Shown in pieces: positions 9,247 through 19,699 of a DNA stretch of 64,000 bases. The DNA lies in NCBI RefSeq assembly GCF_003576645.1, contig NC_044919.1, positions 18,500,083 through 18,564,082 on the forward strand. The letters run 5' to 3'. Every line of letters starts with the position of its first letter. Within the stretch, counting starts at the first letter, position 1. The notes under the pieces are model-generated. The model was given only the letters and a program-made list of their open reading frames with translations, made no database searches and was not told the DNA's origin. Made by a program: the position numbers and the translations under genes. Source of the stretch: Ipomoea triloba (lineage: Eukaryota; Streptophyta; Magnoliopsida; Solanales; Convolvulaceae).

Positions 9247-9935
9247 CTACAAATTATAGAAATTAACATTCATGGTAATTGGTTTTGGATAAATATTCCT
9301 TAAATAAGTCACCATTGCATTTGTGTAAAAATTTCTTGTCAAGATAATGGATTTCAAGCATATAGGGCTAAGATTTTCAAAAATTTTGCCATAGTTTCCC
9401 CTATATTTTGGATAATTCTAGCATGAAAATATCAACAATATCATTCCATTATCACACACATGCATAATTTCATCATAAGATAATTCAATTTGATAGTCAA
9501 TTAAGAAGTCAACTACAAAAGTCAAGAAATTCAAAAAGTCAACTTCATCTTCTTCCCCAAATTCAAAAATTAGGGTTTGAAATTGAAAATTCAATTTGGG
9601 CAATGTAGCATGTGAAAAGTCAAATTGATGGCATATAATGGTTCTATAACAAGTTCACACATCAATTCAAGCATCAATTTCACAATATAAACAAGAAATC
9701 TAACAAACCCATTTGTTCATCAATGGTGTTCACACTTGAAGCTCAAAAATATATATCAATCCATCAATGTAACCATCAATAATGAAAGAAAACATCAAAG
9801 GATAGTTCTATAAAGCATTATAAACCAATTTAGTCATTCAAAACATGCAAGGGAATGTAGAACAAATTTTCTCATTCAAGCTCTTCCAAACTCATGAATA
9901 TTCAAGGGTAAATAGTTAAAAAAATAAAAAATTAC
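9247..9935 (-). other. GT-AG intron in the ORF2 leader, element B (689 bp)
   Basis: Minus strand reads CATCAAG|GTAATTTTT at the donor and ATAATTTGTAG|GATGAG at the acceptor. The interior is strongly AT-rich, as plant introns are. Element A has CATCAAG joined directly to GATGGG with homologous sequence on both sides, so the boundaries are defined by comparison as well as by splice signals. Confidence 0.85.
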
Positions 9936-10078
9936 CTTGATGTGGATGTTTTTGATCTTCTTTGAAGGTAAAAAGTAAGAGATGTGTTCAAACCTTAAGT
10001 TTGGTTTCTTCCTTGCATGGAGAAGGGAATAGAAAATAGGTTTTGGGAGCAAAATGGTGTAGAATGGCCGAAGGGGGG

Positions 10079-10245
10079 TTTTAAATCCGTAGGGGGCTTC
10101 CACGCCGGTCCACACTCGTGTGACCGTGCGTGGGAGCTTACTGCCTTGCTCCCACGCCCGGCTACACGCGTGTGAGCGTGCGTGGGAGGCTACTGCCTCG
10201 TTGCCACGCACGGCTACACACGTGTGAGCCTCGTGTAGGTCCTCT
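10079..10245 (-). promoter_or_regulatory. Putative internal promoter of ORF2, element B
   Basis: On the minus strand, three palindromic units (CACACGTGTG, ACACGCGTGT and CACACGAGTGTG types) followed by TTTAAAA (10085-10079), then about 143 bp to the intron donor. This matches the arrangement upstream of ORF2 in elements A and C and in the LTRs. The stretch 10246-10437 holds nothing else that I recognise. Confidence 0.5.
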
Positions 10246-10437
10246 GCATTGTTTTCTTCCGATTTTTGGCTTTTCCCTTCATACCTATGTCCAATTTAAG
10301 CCTTTCCAAAGCAATTTCTAGTCTCGAATCCTACAAGTTAGTCCTCAAAACATGGTTCCATATGATTGTAGCAATTTATTAGAACGAAAACATTAAAAAT
10401 GAAAGCATAAAAACGATGTAAAAACATATTATTAAAA

Positions 10438-10488
10438 CCTTGGGTTGCCTCCCATGAAGCGCCACGGTTTACGTCATTAGCTAGACGC
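10438..10488 (-). other. Conserved block with hairpin after the gag-protease stop (element B)
   Basis: The minus strand carries GACGTAAACCGTGGCGC followed by a hairpin with stem TGGG/CCCA and loop AGGCAA, just downstream of the stop at 10508. Same block as 2113-2163. Confidence 0.6.
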
Positions 10489-10507
10489 ATCACACCTTGG
10501 TTAAAAT

Positions 10508-13090
10508 TCAACTATATTCCTTGGTAGTGGGTAGGAAGCATTTCCGTACCCACGTGTTTTTCCATGTAAGCTTATCATTCTGCCACTTCGGTTTTGGTTT
10601 TGTCTTGGCTTTGACCTTTGCCCTTTCCTTGTCATTAGTTCCTTCTTTCGCTCTTTCCTTTTCATCGTTTATGGCTTGTCCATCGAATATCAGGGTAATT
10701 TCACCTGAACTAACATCTATTCGTGCACGACAAGTCGCCAGAAACAGTGTTCTAAGAATTAAAGATTCATGGGGATCATTATCACCCATCTTACAGACAA
10801 TAAAATCGACAGGCACAAGAAATTTTCCTATTCTTACTAGAACATCTTCCGCTAATCCTTCGGGATACCGTGTGGTTCCGTCAGCTAAACGTACAGTAAG
10901 CCTTGTCGGTTTTACACATGGTAAGTTCAATTTTTCAAAAAGATTTGAAGACATGACATTGATAGAAGCACCAAGATCAGCAAGAGCATTTTGAGGTTCC
11001 ATGTTCTGTATAGAACAAGGAATCAATAAAGCTCCGGGGTCACCTTTCTTTCTGGGGTAACCCTCAGTCAAACAAACAGAAGATTCTTGGGTTAAACAAG
11101 TAAAATTATCACTATTGTCATTCTCAAATAACTCACGGCATTCTTTGTTAATAAAAAATTTCCGGATAAAAGCATTAATTGTACCTTCTCGAGCCGTTTC
11201 TTTCTCCTTTGAATTTTTGATGTTGTCTCGTGGTAGCTCATTTTATTTTGGGCATTCTTCCGAAGTGGTTTCCTCCTTGCTTGCTTTCATTGATATGGTG
11301 CATGAACCGCTTGCATTTTTTAGCTCGGGACTACAAGAGGTAGTCTCGTTTCTTTGGTCATCTACCTTACATTGACATTTTCCACAGATAATGTCCATCG
11401 AATCACACTTTTCATGTTTGTCCTCCTTGGCATCAATAGCACTGACTCTCTCTTTTGGGTTGTTCTCAGTGTTACTAGGGAGTTGTCCGTAGTGTTGATC
11501 TAACATCATCTTAAACATTTGAGAGATTTGATTCTCAATTGTCTTAAGCGTAGCCTTAGACTCTTGTCGAAGACTATAAATTTCTTGTCTAATCTCTTGA
11601 GTAATCTCTTGTTTCAGATTTGTCCGATCATTCTTGAGTTCCATGATTGTTCTTGTAAGTCTTTCATCTACTTCACGGATGTCATCCCTCCTTTGTTGAG
11701 TAAAGTCAAGTTGAGAGTTGTATTGTGGCCTGAACTGGGTCATTTGATTTCCATTTCCTTGGTTTTGATTGTACATCAGTCTGTTTTTGTCATTCTGTCC
11801 ATATGCAGGCTTGTTTCCATAATTGTATTGTCCTCGCGCTTGATATCCATCATTGTTGTTATTGTTCCAACCCTCTCCCTGTTTCCAATTGTTGTTTGAT
11901 CTTTGGTTTTGTCCATAAGCATTGAAGTTGGAGTTCCTTTGGTAATCTACCGCCTCAACTTGTTCAGATGCAGACGGAGAAGTGCAAATGTTAGTATCAT
12001 GAGGTGCTCCACAGATATTACAATAAAGTGCCAAAGCCATGCAAGGCTTGGGTTTTCCTTCCATCTTTTCTACCATAGCTTGTAGCTTTTTGATTTCGTG
12101 ATTCATTGCTTCGATTTTCGCCTAACTCGCCACACGATTATCAACTTCGTAAATTCCTCCATGATCTCCTCTCCGGCCATACCAACAGGATGTGTTCTTA
12201 GATATTCTCTCGATTAGTTCTTCAGCTTCTTGTAAAGCTATGGAGATAAAGGCACCGCTGGAGGATGAGTCAAGCAATATTTTTCCTTCATCTGTCAGTC
12301 CTCCATAGAATGAGCTAATCATGTCCCATGGGTGCATCAGATCTTGTGGACATTGCCTTTTAAGAACTTTGAATCGTCTCCAAGCCTCTCCCAAACTCTT
12401 AAGCTTTCCTTGCTTGAATTCTTGTATTAACCTTCTAATTCTCATAGTTTACGTAATGGGAAAGAACTCGTTCATGAATTCGCGATGCAACTGCTGCCAT
12501 GTTCTGAAATGATTGTCGTCTTGGCTTTCCAACCATCGTGCTGCCTCTCCTATAACTGAAAATGGGAATAATTTGAGTCGAACTATCTCCTCGCTAACGC
12601 CTTCTTGTCTGTACGTCCCACATGCTCGTATGAACCTTGTGATGTGTGCATTGGGATCTTCAGATGGTAATCCCGAATATTGATTGTTCTGAACCAGTGT
12701 GAGAATAGTCGGATGCACGTGAAAGTTGACGTTCTCCATTGGGGTTACATAAATTGAGTTGTGCATGTTAAAATCAGGAGTCATGTAATCTGCAATTGAT
12801 CTTTGTGGTTCTTGAGGATTTCCATAGTATTCCTCTTCACGAATGTTTTCTTGATTGTTGGCTCTATTTGCTTGTGGTTCTTCCAGAATTGGTTCTTCAT
12901 GGTTAATTGGTACTTGTGGATTAATTGGAACTGGGGGTGGATTTGGTACGGTTGTGCCTCTTCCTTGTGGATTTCTTGTTGCGCTTGATGAAGCCATTAG
13001 TGATCTTTGGGTATTTTTCCTTCTAGTTGCTCTATTAATTTCAGGAATGTAGGGTAGTAATCCTTGATTTCCTTTCGCTCGCGTGTGCAT
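10508..13090 (-). pseudogene. gag-protease polyprotein of element B (three nonsense codons)
   Basis: A single frame of 861 codons with stops at 12449-12451, 12122-12124 and 11243-11245 and no frameshift. Residues about 115-330 are a gypsy gag domain (ITRFIRACGTYRQEG, LKLFPFSVIGEAARWL, then the GKLKSLGEAWRRFK part). A zinc knuckle CNICGAPHDTNIC sits near residue 350, one residue shorter between Cys and His than the usual CCHC. Next come an Asn/Gln-rich stretch, a coiled coil and the aspartic protease, with catalytic motif DLGASINVM and the C-terminal LATCRARIDV element. The frame ends after a lysine-rich tail with no reverse transcriptase. Gag would form the particle and the protease would process it; pol functions must come from another element. 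Confidence 0.88.
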
Positions 13091-13267
13091 TCACCTAGTA
13101 AAATTACCAATGAAACAAAAATTCCCACAATTGACTAGAAGTAGTCAATTGGGTTAGTAGCAAAAACAAATAAAAGTAAAACAAAATTAAGTGGGATGGA
13201 TTAACATTTCTCAAATCTAGCATTCACGCAATCAAAGTAAACAAAAACATATGACAACCTATTGCCC

Positions 13268-13285
13268 TCCCCGGCAACGGCGCCA
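13268..13285 (-). other. Primer binding site, tRNA-Asp type (element B)
   Basis: TGGCGCCGTTGCCGGGGA on the minus strand, three bases inside the 5' LTR. It is complementary to the 3' end of plant tRNA-Asp(GUC), the usual Athila/Tat primer. The leader 13091-13267 holds no gene. Confidence 0.9.
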
Positions 13286-13288
13286 TTT

Positions 13289-14619
13289 TGAAGAAGCAGT
13301 TTTGGGTGGTAGTGATTCGTCAAAAGATATTTGAATGTTAAAACGGAAAGTCTGTGACTCCCCGAGTGTCAGTCTCGAAGGAGGGACGTGGAGGTGTGTC
13401 AAGTGTTCGGGAGTTTACTTGATTGGGTCATGCATAGGATTTGAGTGTGGTGAAGGGTGGAATTGTAAGTGAGAGTAGTTAATTTGGTTGGTTTTAAGTG
13501 CAAGAGAATAGTAAAGTAAAGAGCGTTTTGGAAATATGTAAAAGGGGTAGGGATTGGATAGTGTTCATGAATATTGCATAGTGGAGTGTCTAAGGTCATG
13601 GATTAGGATTGCTAGGATATTGTTTATTCAAGAGTGTGTTGTCTTAGTCCTTTTCCACCTTTGTGTACTAAGGCTTCTTTGACTTAGGAGTGCCTTCAAG
13701 CATCCAAAGCTCTAAGAGGAATTTTATCAAACACTTAAGCTACACACTATCCTACTATTCTTAAGAAGTCCATAGGAACTATGATTGTGTCAAGCTTCAA
13801 ATCCTAACTCTAATCAAAGACATGAAAGAGTCAAGAGTTCAATCTCTCATCTAGATTGGCCAAATCCAAACAAGATCTCATCAAAACAACAATCAAAAGA
13901 CAAGAATAGATAATCCATCAACACAAACTCATAGATCCAAGATATAGAGATAAGATCATCACACTAGCAACATTCAATCATACAATCCAAATCCCTAGAG
14001 TAAACTAGCTACTCATAATATGAAATTGCAAGCAAACATTAATTTAATCTAAAGACAAGATAGATAAAATTATAGAAATGAAATAGAAGTCACCTAGAGA
14101 GAAGAAGATCTTCAATCCAAGCTTGTTGTCTTGCTACAATGGAGATTGATCTAATCTAAAAACTAAGAAAAATGGAGAAAGTTCTCCAAAAGAAAAACTA
14201 AGAAAGGAAGAACTAATTTTCTGGGAACCACCTCTGAAAATCCATCAAAGGGGTTTAAATAGTCTCCGAAATGACAACCCTAGTCGAAAATCGCGCATCA
14301 CCGTCTCCACGCCTGCTCACACGCGTGTGAGTGTGCGTGGGAGGCTACTGGATTAATTCCACGCACGCTCACACGCGTGCGGCCATCCAGCTTGGTCCTC
14401 CGGGGCTCCGACCTTGCCTGGTTTGCTCTTTAAGCTCAACTTTTGGTCCTACTTGCTCCCGGGACTCCTGTTTTGCTTCTTTTAAGCTAAAAGTAGCTTC
14501 TGTGCATCAGTTAGTGATTTTCAAGCATTTATGAACATTATTCGCCATGTAAGGATGCTATAAACGTGATAAAACACCCTAAAATGTGCCTGAATTAAGG
14601 GTATCTCGGAGACTTATCA
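13289..14619 (-). mobile_element. 5' LTR of element B (1331 bp)
   Basis: Plus-strand boundaries TGAAGAAGCAG and GAGACTTATCA, the inverse of the LTR at 5730-7052. The palindrome block is at about 14300-14390 and the TATA-like TTTAAATAG region at about 14250-14260. On the minus strand the block precedes the TATA-like box. Confidence 0.9.
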
Positions 14620-15390
14620 CTAAGGAATAGGGATTTTTCACTCTAAGCTCACTTAGGCTCACCTTTTGCCCCATGTCCTGCTATGATTAATTCAATTTCC
14701 GGGCTTTGCAATTTTTATCTTTCTAAAACTCAAAGGATTCACACTCCCACTTCGAGAGACCCTTGACTGAGGTCCAAACAAAATACAAGGTGAAGAACAT
14801 GCAAGCACACATAAAAATTTTCAATATGGGTCAAATTGTGCATATTGGTGCAAAGTGTAACTTCCAAAGCATATTTAGAACATTCAGATTTGGCACAAGG
14901 TTAGAAGCCCTCCTAGATAGTATTTGCAATGACACGCCCTCTAGTTCCCATGCCCTATCACTCAGTCAATCAACTATTTCAAGAAGCATACACCCTTTCC
15001 ACACTTAAAAGTAAACATCGTCCTCGATGTTTCCATAAAGAACGGAGGAATTAGGATATATGTTCAAAGGGTTCTACACGCACCCCTTTTCCACACTTAA
15101 ATGTGTGAACTAGGCTAAAACAATTCTAATAATCAGATCACATCCGACACAACAACGTCATGCAGCTCGTCATATGTGAAACAAGGAAATATGGCAATTA
15201 AAATAAAAAATGGCATTCAAAAGGGATAAAAGAAATACTCACAAGGTGCATCCCTATTAAAAATTTGTGCAATTTGTACTTGCCCTTCAAAATTTGGTTA
15301 GAGTAAAGGTAAAGAAATAAATGAAGAGTTGAGATTCTACCTTTTAAGATTGGTTTTCTTGGATGGTGGTGGAGTGGTCTCTTCTTCTCC
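14620..15390 (-). other. Noncoding 3' region of element C
   Basis: Contains the conserved hairpin (15013-15032) and polypurine-like motifs near 14997 and 15088 (plus-strand TTTCCACACTTAAA). A stretch at about 14640-14790 matches the 3' region of element A (around 4800-4940). No gene supported. Confidence 0.6.
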
Positions 15391-15391
15391 T

Positions 15392-15443
15392 TATTCGTGG
15401 GTTGCCTACCACGAGCGCCACGTTTTACGTCTTTGGCTAGACG
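15392..15443 (-). other. Conserved block with hairpin after ORF2 (element C)
   Basis: The minus strand reads GACGTAAAACGTGGCGC and then a hairpin TCGTGG...CCACGA around a TAGGCAAC loop. The stem differs from the CTTGGG/CCCAAG stem of element A but pairs fully, which is compensatory change. It follows the ORF2 remnant, whereas the other copies follow gag-protease. Confidence 0.6.
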
Positions 15444-15555
15444 AAACGTGCAAAACAAGACAAAAACAAGAATATAACCAAAAAGATAAACAAAACAAAA
15501 GTAAAAGGATTGTCCACAATTATAGTTTGGGATTATCAAACACAAATCATCATCA

Positions 15556-16867
15556 TCATTTTTCTTTTCTTTTCTCCAGTGCCCTCCTCTCTTCACGTTC
15601 TCTTGATGTCTTTGATCTCCCTTGCAATCTCTTCCAATTTCTGCATCTGCTCCAAGTGCAGTTGATATTGGAAGTTCTGGAGGGATCTCCAATCGGTAAC
15701 TGGGGTAAACCAATTTCGGATGTTGAAGCTTGCATGGTTGGAAGTCTGTTCCTCAGCTTGTGGTGGAGGTACGGATGGTCCAGGCTCTCGGGGTGGTGGA
15801 AAATACAATGACGAGTCCACAAGCGAATACATCTCATTTGAAAGATGGGGAAAGGAATGACATCGGCGAGGGTGTGAATCCTGGAGATGTCATCGGCGTG
15901 TCGGAATGATATACCGCCATCTCATGATCTTCCCTCGTTTGCGCCAAATATCTTAAGTTAAGCTTTGCGACGTCCTCGGGAAATAAAGGAACAATGTGTG
16001 CTCCTTGCAGCCTGTGTTCAAACGAATGTATTTTCATTTGATGACCTAGGGAGACACACAGTCTCGTCACCAATGGGCCTATAAAGATTGCCCTAGCTGA
16101 CTATTGTTGTTGCGCAACGAGCAAGTTCTTGCAGATTGAGCTCATGTTCACCGAGTGGCTTGTGTCCATACTCCATAGCATGAATAGCTCTATCTTGGAG
16201 ACTCGGTCATAAGTCTCCAGCCTGCCTTCCCATGACTGTGCGATTACCTTCCACAAGACTCTTAGGTCGTCCCTTACAATGTGAGAAACTCTCACTCTCG
16301 ACCCAACCCAATCAATTCCCGGCCTTGCGATCATCGACCAATATTTTCTTGGGGTGTCTCTATCTTCCAAATCGTGTCTCAGCCTTTGATACCAGTGCTT
16401 TGACTGGTCATCTTCCTCGTAGAATCCTAAGAGAGCGCCAAGCAATTAGCCGAAATGTGATAGTCTTCATTGAAAAGCCGAAATTTGATAGTCAGGCTGT
16501 AGAGGTCTCCGGTCACTCCTTCAACATGCAGACTTGCAATGAACTCATGGACCAAGGGAATGAAGGTATCTTGCCTCCAGCTCAACAGATTGTTCCAATA
16601 AGGTTCGTGGATTAACCTTTCCAGTCCATATTTACACTCAAAATCCTCCAAAACTGTTAAGTCGATGTATCTCCACTGCACAATTGGGAAATTCAGCAGT
16701 TGTCTGTATCGACCCAACATAGTTGGTGTCATCAATAGTATTTGATTTCCTATAGGTACTTCAATGTAGTGAGTCTTTGCGTTCCTCGCGCTGTTCTCTT
16801 CTTCCGGTGCTTTTCCTTTTTGGAGCCTTCGAACTATTTGTTGTGCAAGTTCATTTGGAGAAGACAT
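15556..16867 (-). pseudogene. ORF2, ATHILA ORF1-type protein, element C (frameshifted remnant)
   Basis: Starts at ATG 16867-16865, five bases after the intron acceptor. Pieces in changing frames follow the ORF2 of A and B: VHEFIASLHVEG and IKFRLFNEDYHISA (16867-16427), a frame change near 16435, then FMLWSMDTSHSVNM and a TAG after the VAQQQ motif (16101-16103), IFIGPLVTRLCVSLG (to 15834), and a last piece with a Gln/Glu/Lys-rich helix ending near 15556-15593. Shared order and spacing show common descent with the ORF2 of A and B. The function of this family is unknown. At least two frameshifts and one nonsense codon make it non-functional. Confidence 0.7.
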
Positions 16868-16872
16868 TTTTC

Positions 16873-17485
16873 CTATAACATAGACAATCAAAGCACCATA
16901 CAAAGAAAAACATTTTCCACTTTAAACATGAATGTGAACAATATTGCACATTTTAAAGGAGGGATAATAAAAACTCATTGCATGTAATCATTATTTTGGT
17001 ATTCATCAACAATTTTATCATACACATGCAAGGATTAGCTCATTCTATTCCATACTCATCTCATAGTCAAAAAGTTAACAAATGGTCAACTTCATCTTCT
17101 TCCTTAGGACTAACTTGAGGTTGAAAAATGGAGAAAACATGAAAGTTAAAATTGGACCAAATAACAAGTTAGATATAACAATGTAATGCCTAGAGAGTAG
17201 GAAAGTTGCAAACTTTGCCCACCATGCTCACTATATCATCATGGATCTCATTATGACAAGAGAATGCCCAAATCATACAATTTCAAGATCTAGTCACAAA
17301 GAGATGGTAAAACATGGAATTTCTAGTATATAGAAGCAATGTAGGTCTATTACAAGTCTAACAAGTCATTTCACAACAATATATCTCAAGAAAAATCTTA
17401 AACAAGAAAAACCCATGGAGATATGCTTCAAGGAGAGTAAGTTCTTCATTCAAACAAGTAATAGCAAAAGAGAATATGTTCTTAC
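16873..17485 (-). other. GT-AG intron in the ORF2 leader, element C (about 613 bp)
   Basis: Minus strand: donor CCAAG|GTAAGAA near 17485 and acceptor TGTTATAG|GAAAA near 16873, five bases before the ORF2 ATG. It is at the same place as the intron of element B, AT-rich, with no recognisable sequence identity to B's intron. This supports a conserved architecture. Confidence 0.7.
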
Positions 17486-17610
17486 CTTGGAAATGACTTA
17501 GGAAGATCAAGAGAAGTTGAAAAACTTGGAAGGAAATGCTTTAGAGTTGTGTGTTTTCAGCTTGAGGGAGACTTTAGCTTGTGGTGGTGAAGAAATGGGG
17601 TAGAGAAGGG

Positions 17611-17800
17611 TTTTAAACTACTTCGCGCGAAAATTCCGCGAAAATCTGGTGCCCGTCCACGCACGTCACGACGCGTGGTGGTAGGCGTGGGAGCTCACTG
17701 GTTCCTTTCCACGCCTGCTCACACGCGTGTGAGTGGCGTGGCAGCTTATTGGAAAAGTTCCACGCCTGCTTACACGCGTGGTAGCAGGCGTGGAAGGCGT
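17611..17800 (-). promoter_or_regulatory. Putative internal promoter of ORF2, element C
   Basis: On the minus strand a block of three palindromic units (CCACGCGTG, CTCACACGCGTGTGAG, GTCACGACGCGTGG types) at about 17800-17650 is followed by GTTTAAAAC at about 17618-17610, then about 125 bp to the intron donor. Same plan as in elements A and B. Confidence 0.5.
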
Positions 17801-18001
17801 GATGTGCAAAATTTTACCTCAATTTTCCTTCCTTCCTTTGCTAATGATGATGATTGTCGATCGATTGCGGGCAATTTGTAACTCTCGGGTTGATGATCTA
17901 TACTTGTTAGCTTAACCGAGGTTATAGAAACATTATTGAAATAACGATAAAAAAAAGTAGACTATAGATAATAAGAAAAACTTAAGGAAATGTAAGATAA
18001 C

Positions 18002-18055
18002 ATTGGGACTGCCTCCCAAGTGCGCCATGGTTTTACGTCACCTGGCCGGACGTAG
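18002..18055 (-). other. Conserved block with hairpin after the gag-like frame (element C)
   Basis: Minus strand TGACGTAAAACCATGGCGC and a hairpin TTGGGA/TCCCAA around GGCAG. It lies about 170 bp after the stop of the gag-like frame. Between 17801 and 18223 nothing else is recognised. Confidence 0.6.
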
Positions 18056-18223
18056 TGTGGCCTATCCTTCAAGGCACACAGATTCAAACGCAAAGAAGGG
18101 GAAAGCATAATGTATTGATAAATAAGTACGGGGTACTACCCTAAGTTGTTTAAGGATAGCATGCCTCTCTTCTCCCTTCTTGTTATGGATTCCTTCCCTA
18201 AAAAATTTATCCTTAAAAACTTC

Positions 18224-19439
18224 CTAGTGAACACACTCACTGTTGTCTATCTCACGTGAAGTTTCTACATCCTCTCCCGAATCATCAAATTCGCAGAACT
18301 CACTTTCATAAGAATAAAAAGAATTGATATCATCCTCACTCCCCAAATCATCGCAAAATTTTAAGGAATCACACTCCCATGAGCAAAAGGAAACTTTATC
18401 AAGATTATCATTATAAATCGTAAATGAATCATCCTCACAAATATCATAAGAATTTTCAATTAGAGTTGGAGTGAGAGTTTTACCTTGTGCGGGGTTTTCT
18501 TCGTCCCACATGATCTCAATATTATCCTCGTCTTCACTATCAATCTCTCCCCATTGTTGCGTGTTCAACTCAAGAGTCGAAACTTCTTGGAGTACCGAGG
18601 TCTCAAGTTCTGTGCATTCTTTGACACTCACCTCATCATCATTAATCGTCTTTTCCATCTTGTCATTCTCTCGCCGGTTGGTTTCCATTGTCGGGTGGTC
18701 ATTTGTGACAGGATTGTCAACCATTGGTAGCATTCTCCTCATGAGTTCCTCCAACATTGACAGCATTCTGGTCTCGATTTCATCCAGTGGAAGTCCTTCC
18801 TCACGAAGAGCGACAAGATTCTTCTTCATTTCGCTTCTGATTTTGTTTCTTAGATTGATGGTATCTTCCTTGGCCATTTGTATGAACATTTCTACCTTTT
18901 CTTTCAAGATTTGGATTTCGTCATTGACCGGTGAAATTTTGAGCAAAAGGTGGTGCTTCATAGAAATATTTATCATGTTGTTGTGGTGGGGGTGAATAGC
19001 TAGCATTGGTGTAAGAATGAGAATAACAATGTTTCTCAGGTTGATAGTTTGATGGAGGGTAATAATGAAATGGAGGTTTAACGGTAGTAGGAGTTATGGC
19101 CTCTAATGTCGATTCACAACTCGGATCAATCCCCTTCATGACTTGAATAAGTCGGTTGTTAATACTCTCCGCTATTGAACTAAGGGATTCCTCTCCATTT
19201 TGGTATGTAGGTTTCTCAATTCTCTCATAATTAAGCATAGAGGATGTAGCATAAGGATATGGTTCGTAGATAGGATAAGTGAAAGTGCTCGGGCAAGGTG
19301 GGTATGTATATTGGGATGGTGGGTATAAATAAGGATTTGGATAGTACTGTGGGTGTTGTTCATAGGTTTGAGGTGGAATGTTTCTTGTGTATGGTCTTCC
19401 ATGGTATGGGTAACCATGGGAATACGGATAAGCACTCAT
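18224..19439 (-). pseudogene. gag-like frame of element C (one frameshift)
   Basis: Starts at ATG 19439 with a Tyr/Pro-rich low-complexity region (about 70 residues of YPY, PPS and PPQ type), then a hydrophilic helical part. The frame breaks near 18930-18950 and continues one frame over to a stop at 18224. The second half has a coiled coil (EIQILKEKVEMF onward) and a very acidic, Asp/Glu/Ser-rich C-terminus. I see neither the conserved gypsy gag core nor a zinc knuckle nor a protease DSG/DLG motif, so most of the usual gag-protease has been lost or replaced. Position directly after the PBS leader is what makes it the gag equivalent. Confidence 0.5.
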
Positions 19440-19678
19440 TTCTAAGGTTCAATTGGTTAGTAGTAGAAAATTTCCTGCGCAAGCTTAACAAACAACAAAT
19501 ATTTCGCAACTAAAAGTAGTTGCAAGAGAGTAGCAAGATATTCAAAGATAGTATACTCACTTTCTCAACGAAATAAGCAAAAATAGAAAGATAAAACAAA
19601 CAAAAAGAAAGAAAGCAATTCAAGAATTCTTAAAATTCTACTTCAAAGATGTTAACACAATTCAAGAACCGTTTGCCA

Positions 19679-19696
19679 TCCCCGGCAACGACACCA
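19679..19696 (-). other. Primer binding site of element C, degenerate tRNA-Asp type
   Basis: TGGTGTCGTTGCCGGGGA on the minus strand, three bases inside the LTR. It differs from element B's site by two C-to-T changes. The leader 19440-19678 holds no gene. Confidence 0.8.
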
Positions 19697-19699
19697 TTT

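Larger units (their letters stand above)
7053..14619 (-). mobile_element. Element B: Athila-like non-autonomous LTR retrotransposon (5' LTR to 3' internal region)
   Basis: Read on the minus strand: 5' LTR (14619-13289), tRNA-Asp PBS, gag-protease frame (13090-10508), conserved hairpin, internal promoter block, 689-bp intron, ORF2 (9245-8001), and a 3' region with the conserved hairpin and polypurine-like motifs. It stops at 7053, at a point equivalent to about 4847 in element A, where A's LTR ends. Roughly 880 bp of 3' sequence and the 3' LTR are missing from the window and are expected left of A. No reverse transcriptase or integrase is present. The 5 bp outside the 5' LTR (14620-14624, CTAAG) should be the target duplication within element C. 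Confidence 0.85.

Noticed and set aside
11519..11899. 126-codon plus frame opposite element B gag
   Set aside because: Shadow of the Asn/Gln-rich coiled-coil part of gag-protease on the minus strand.
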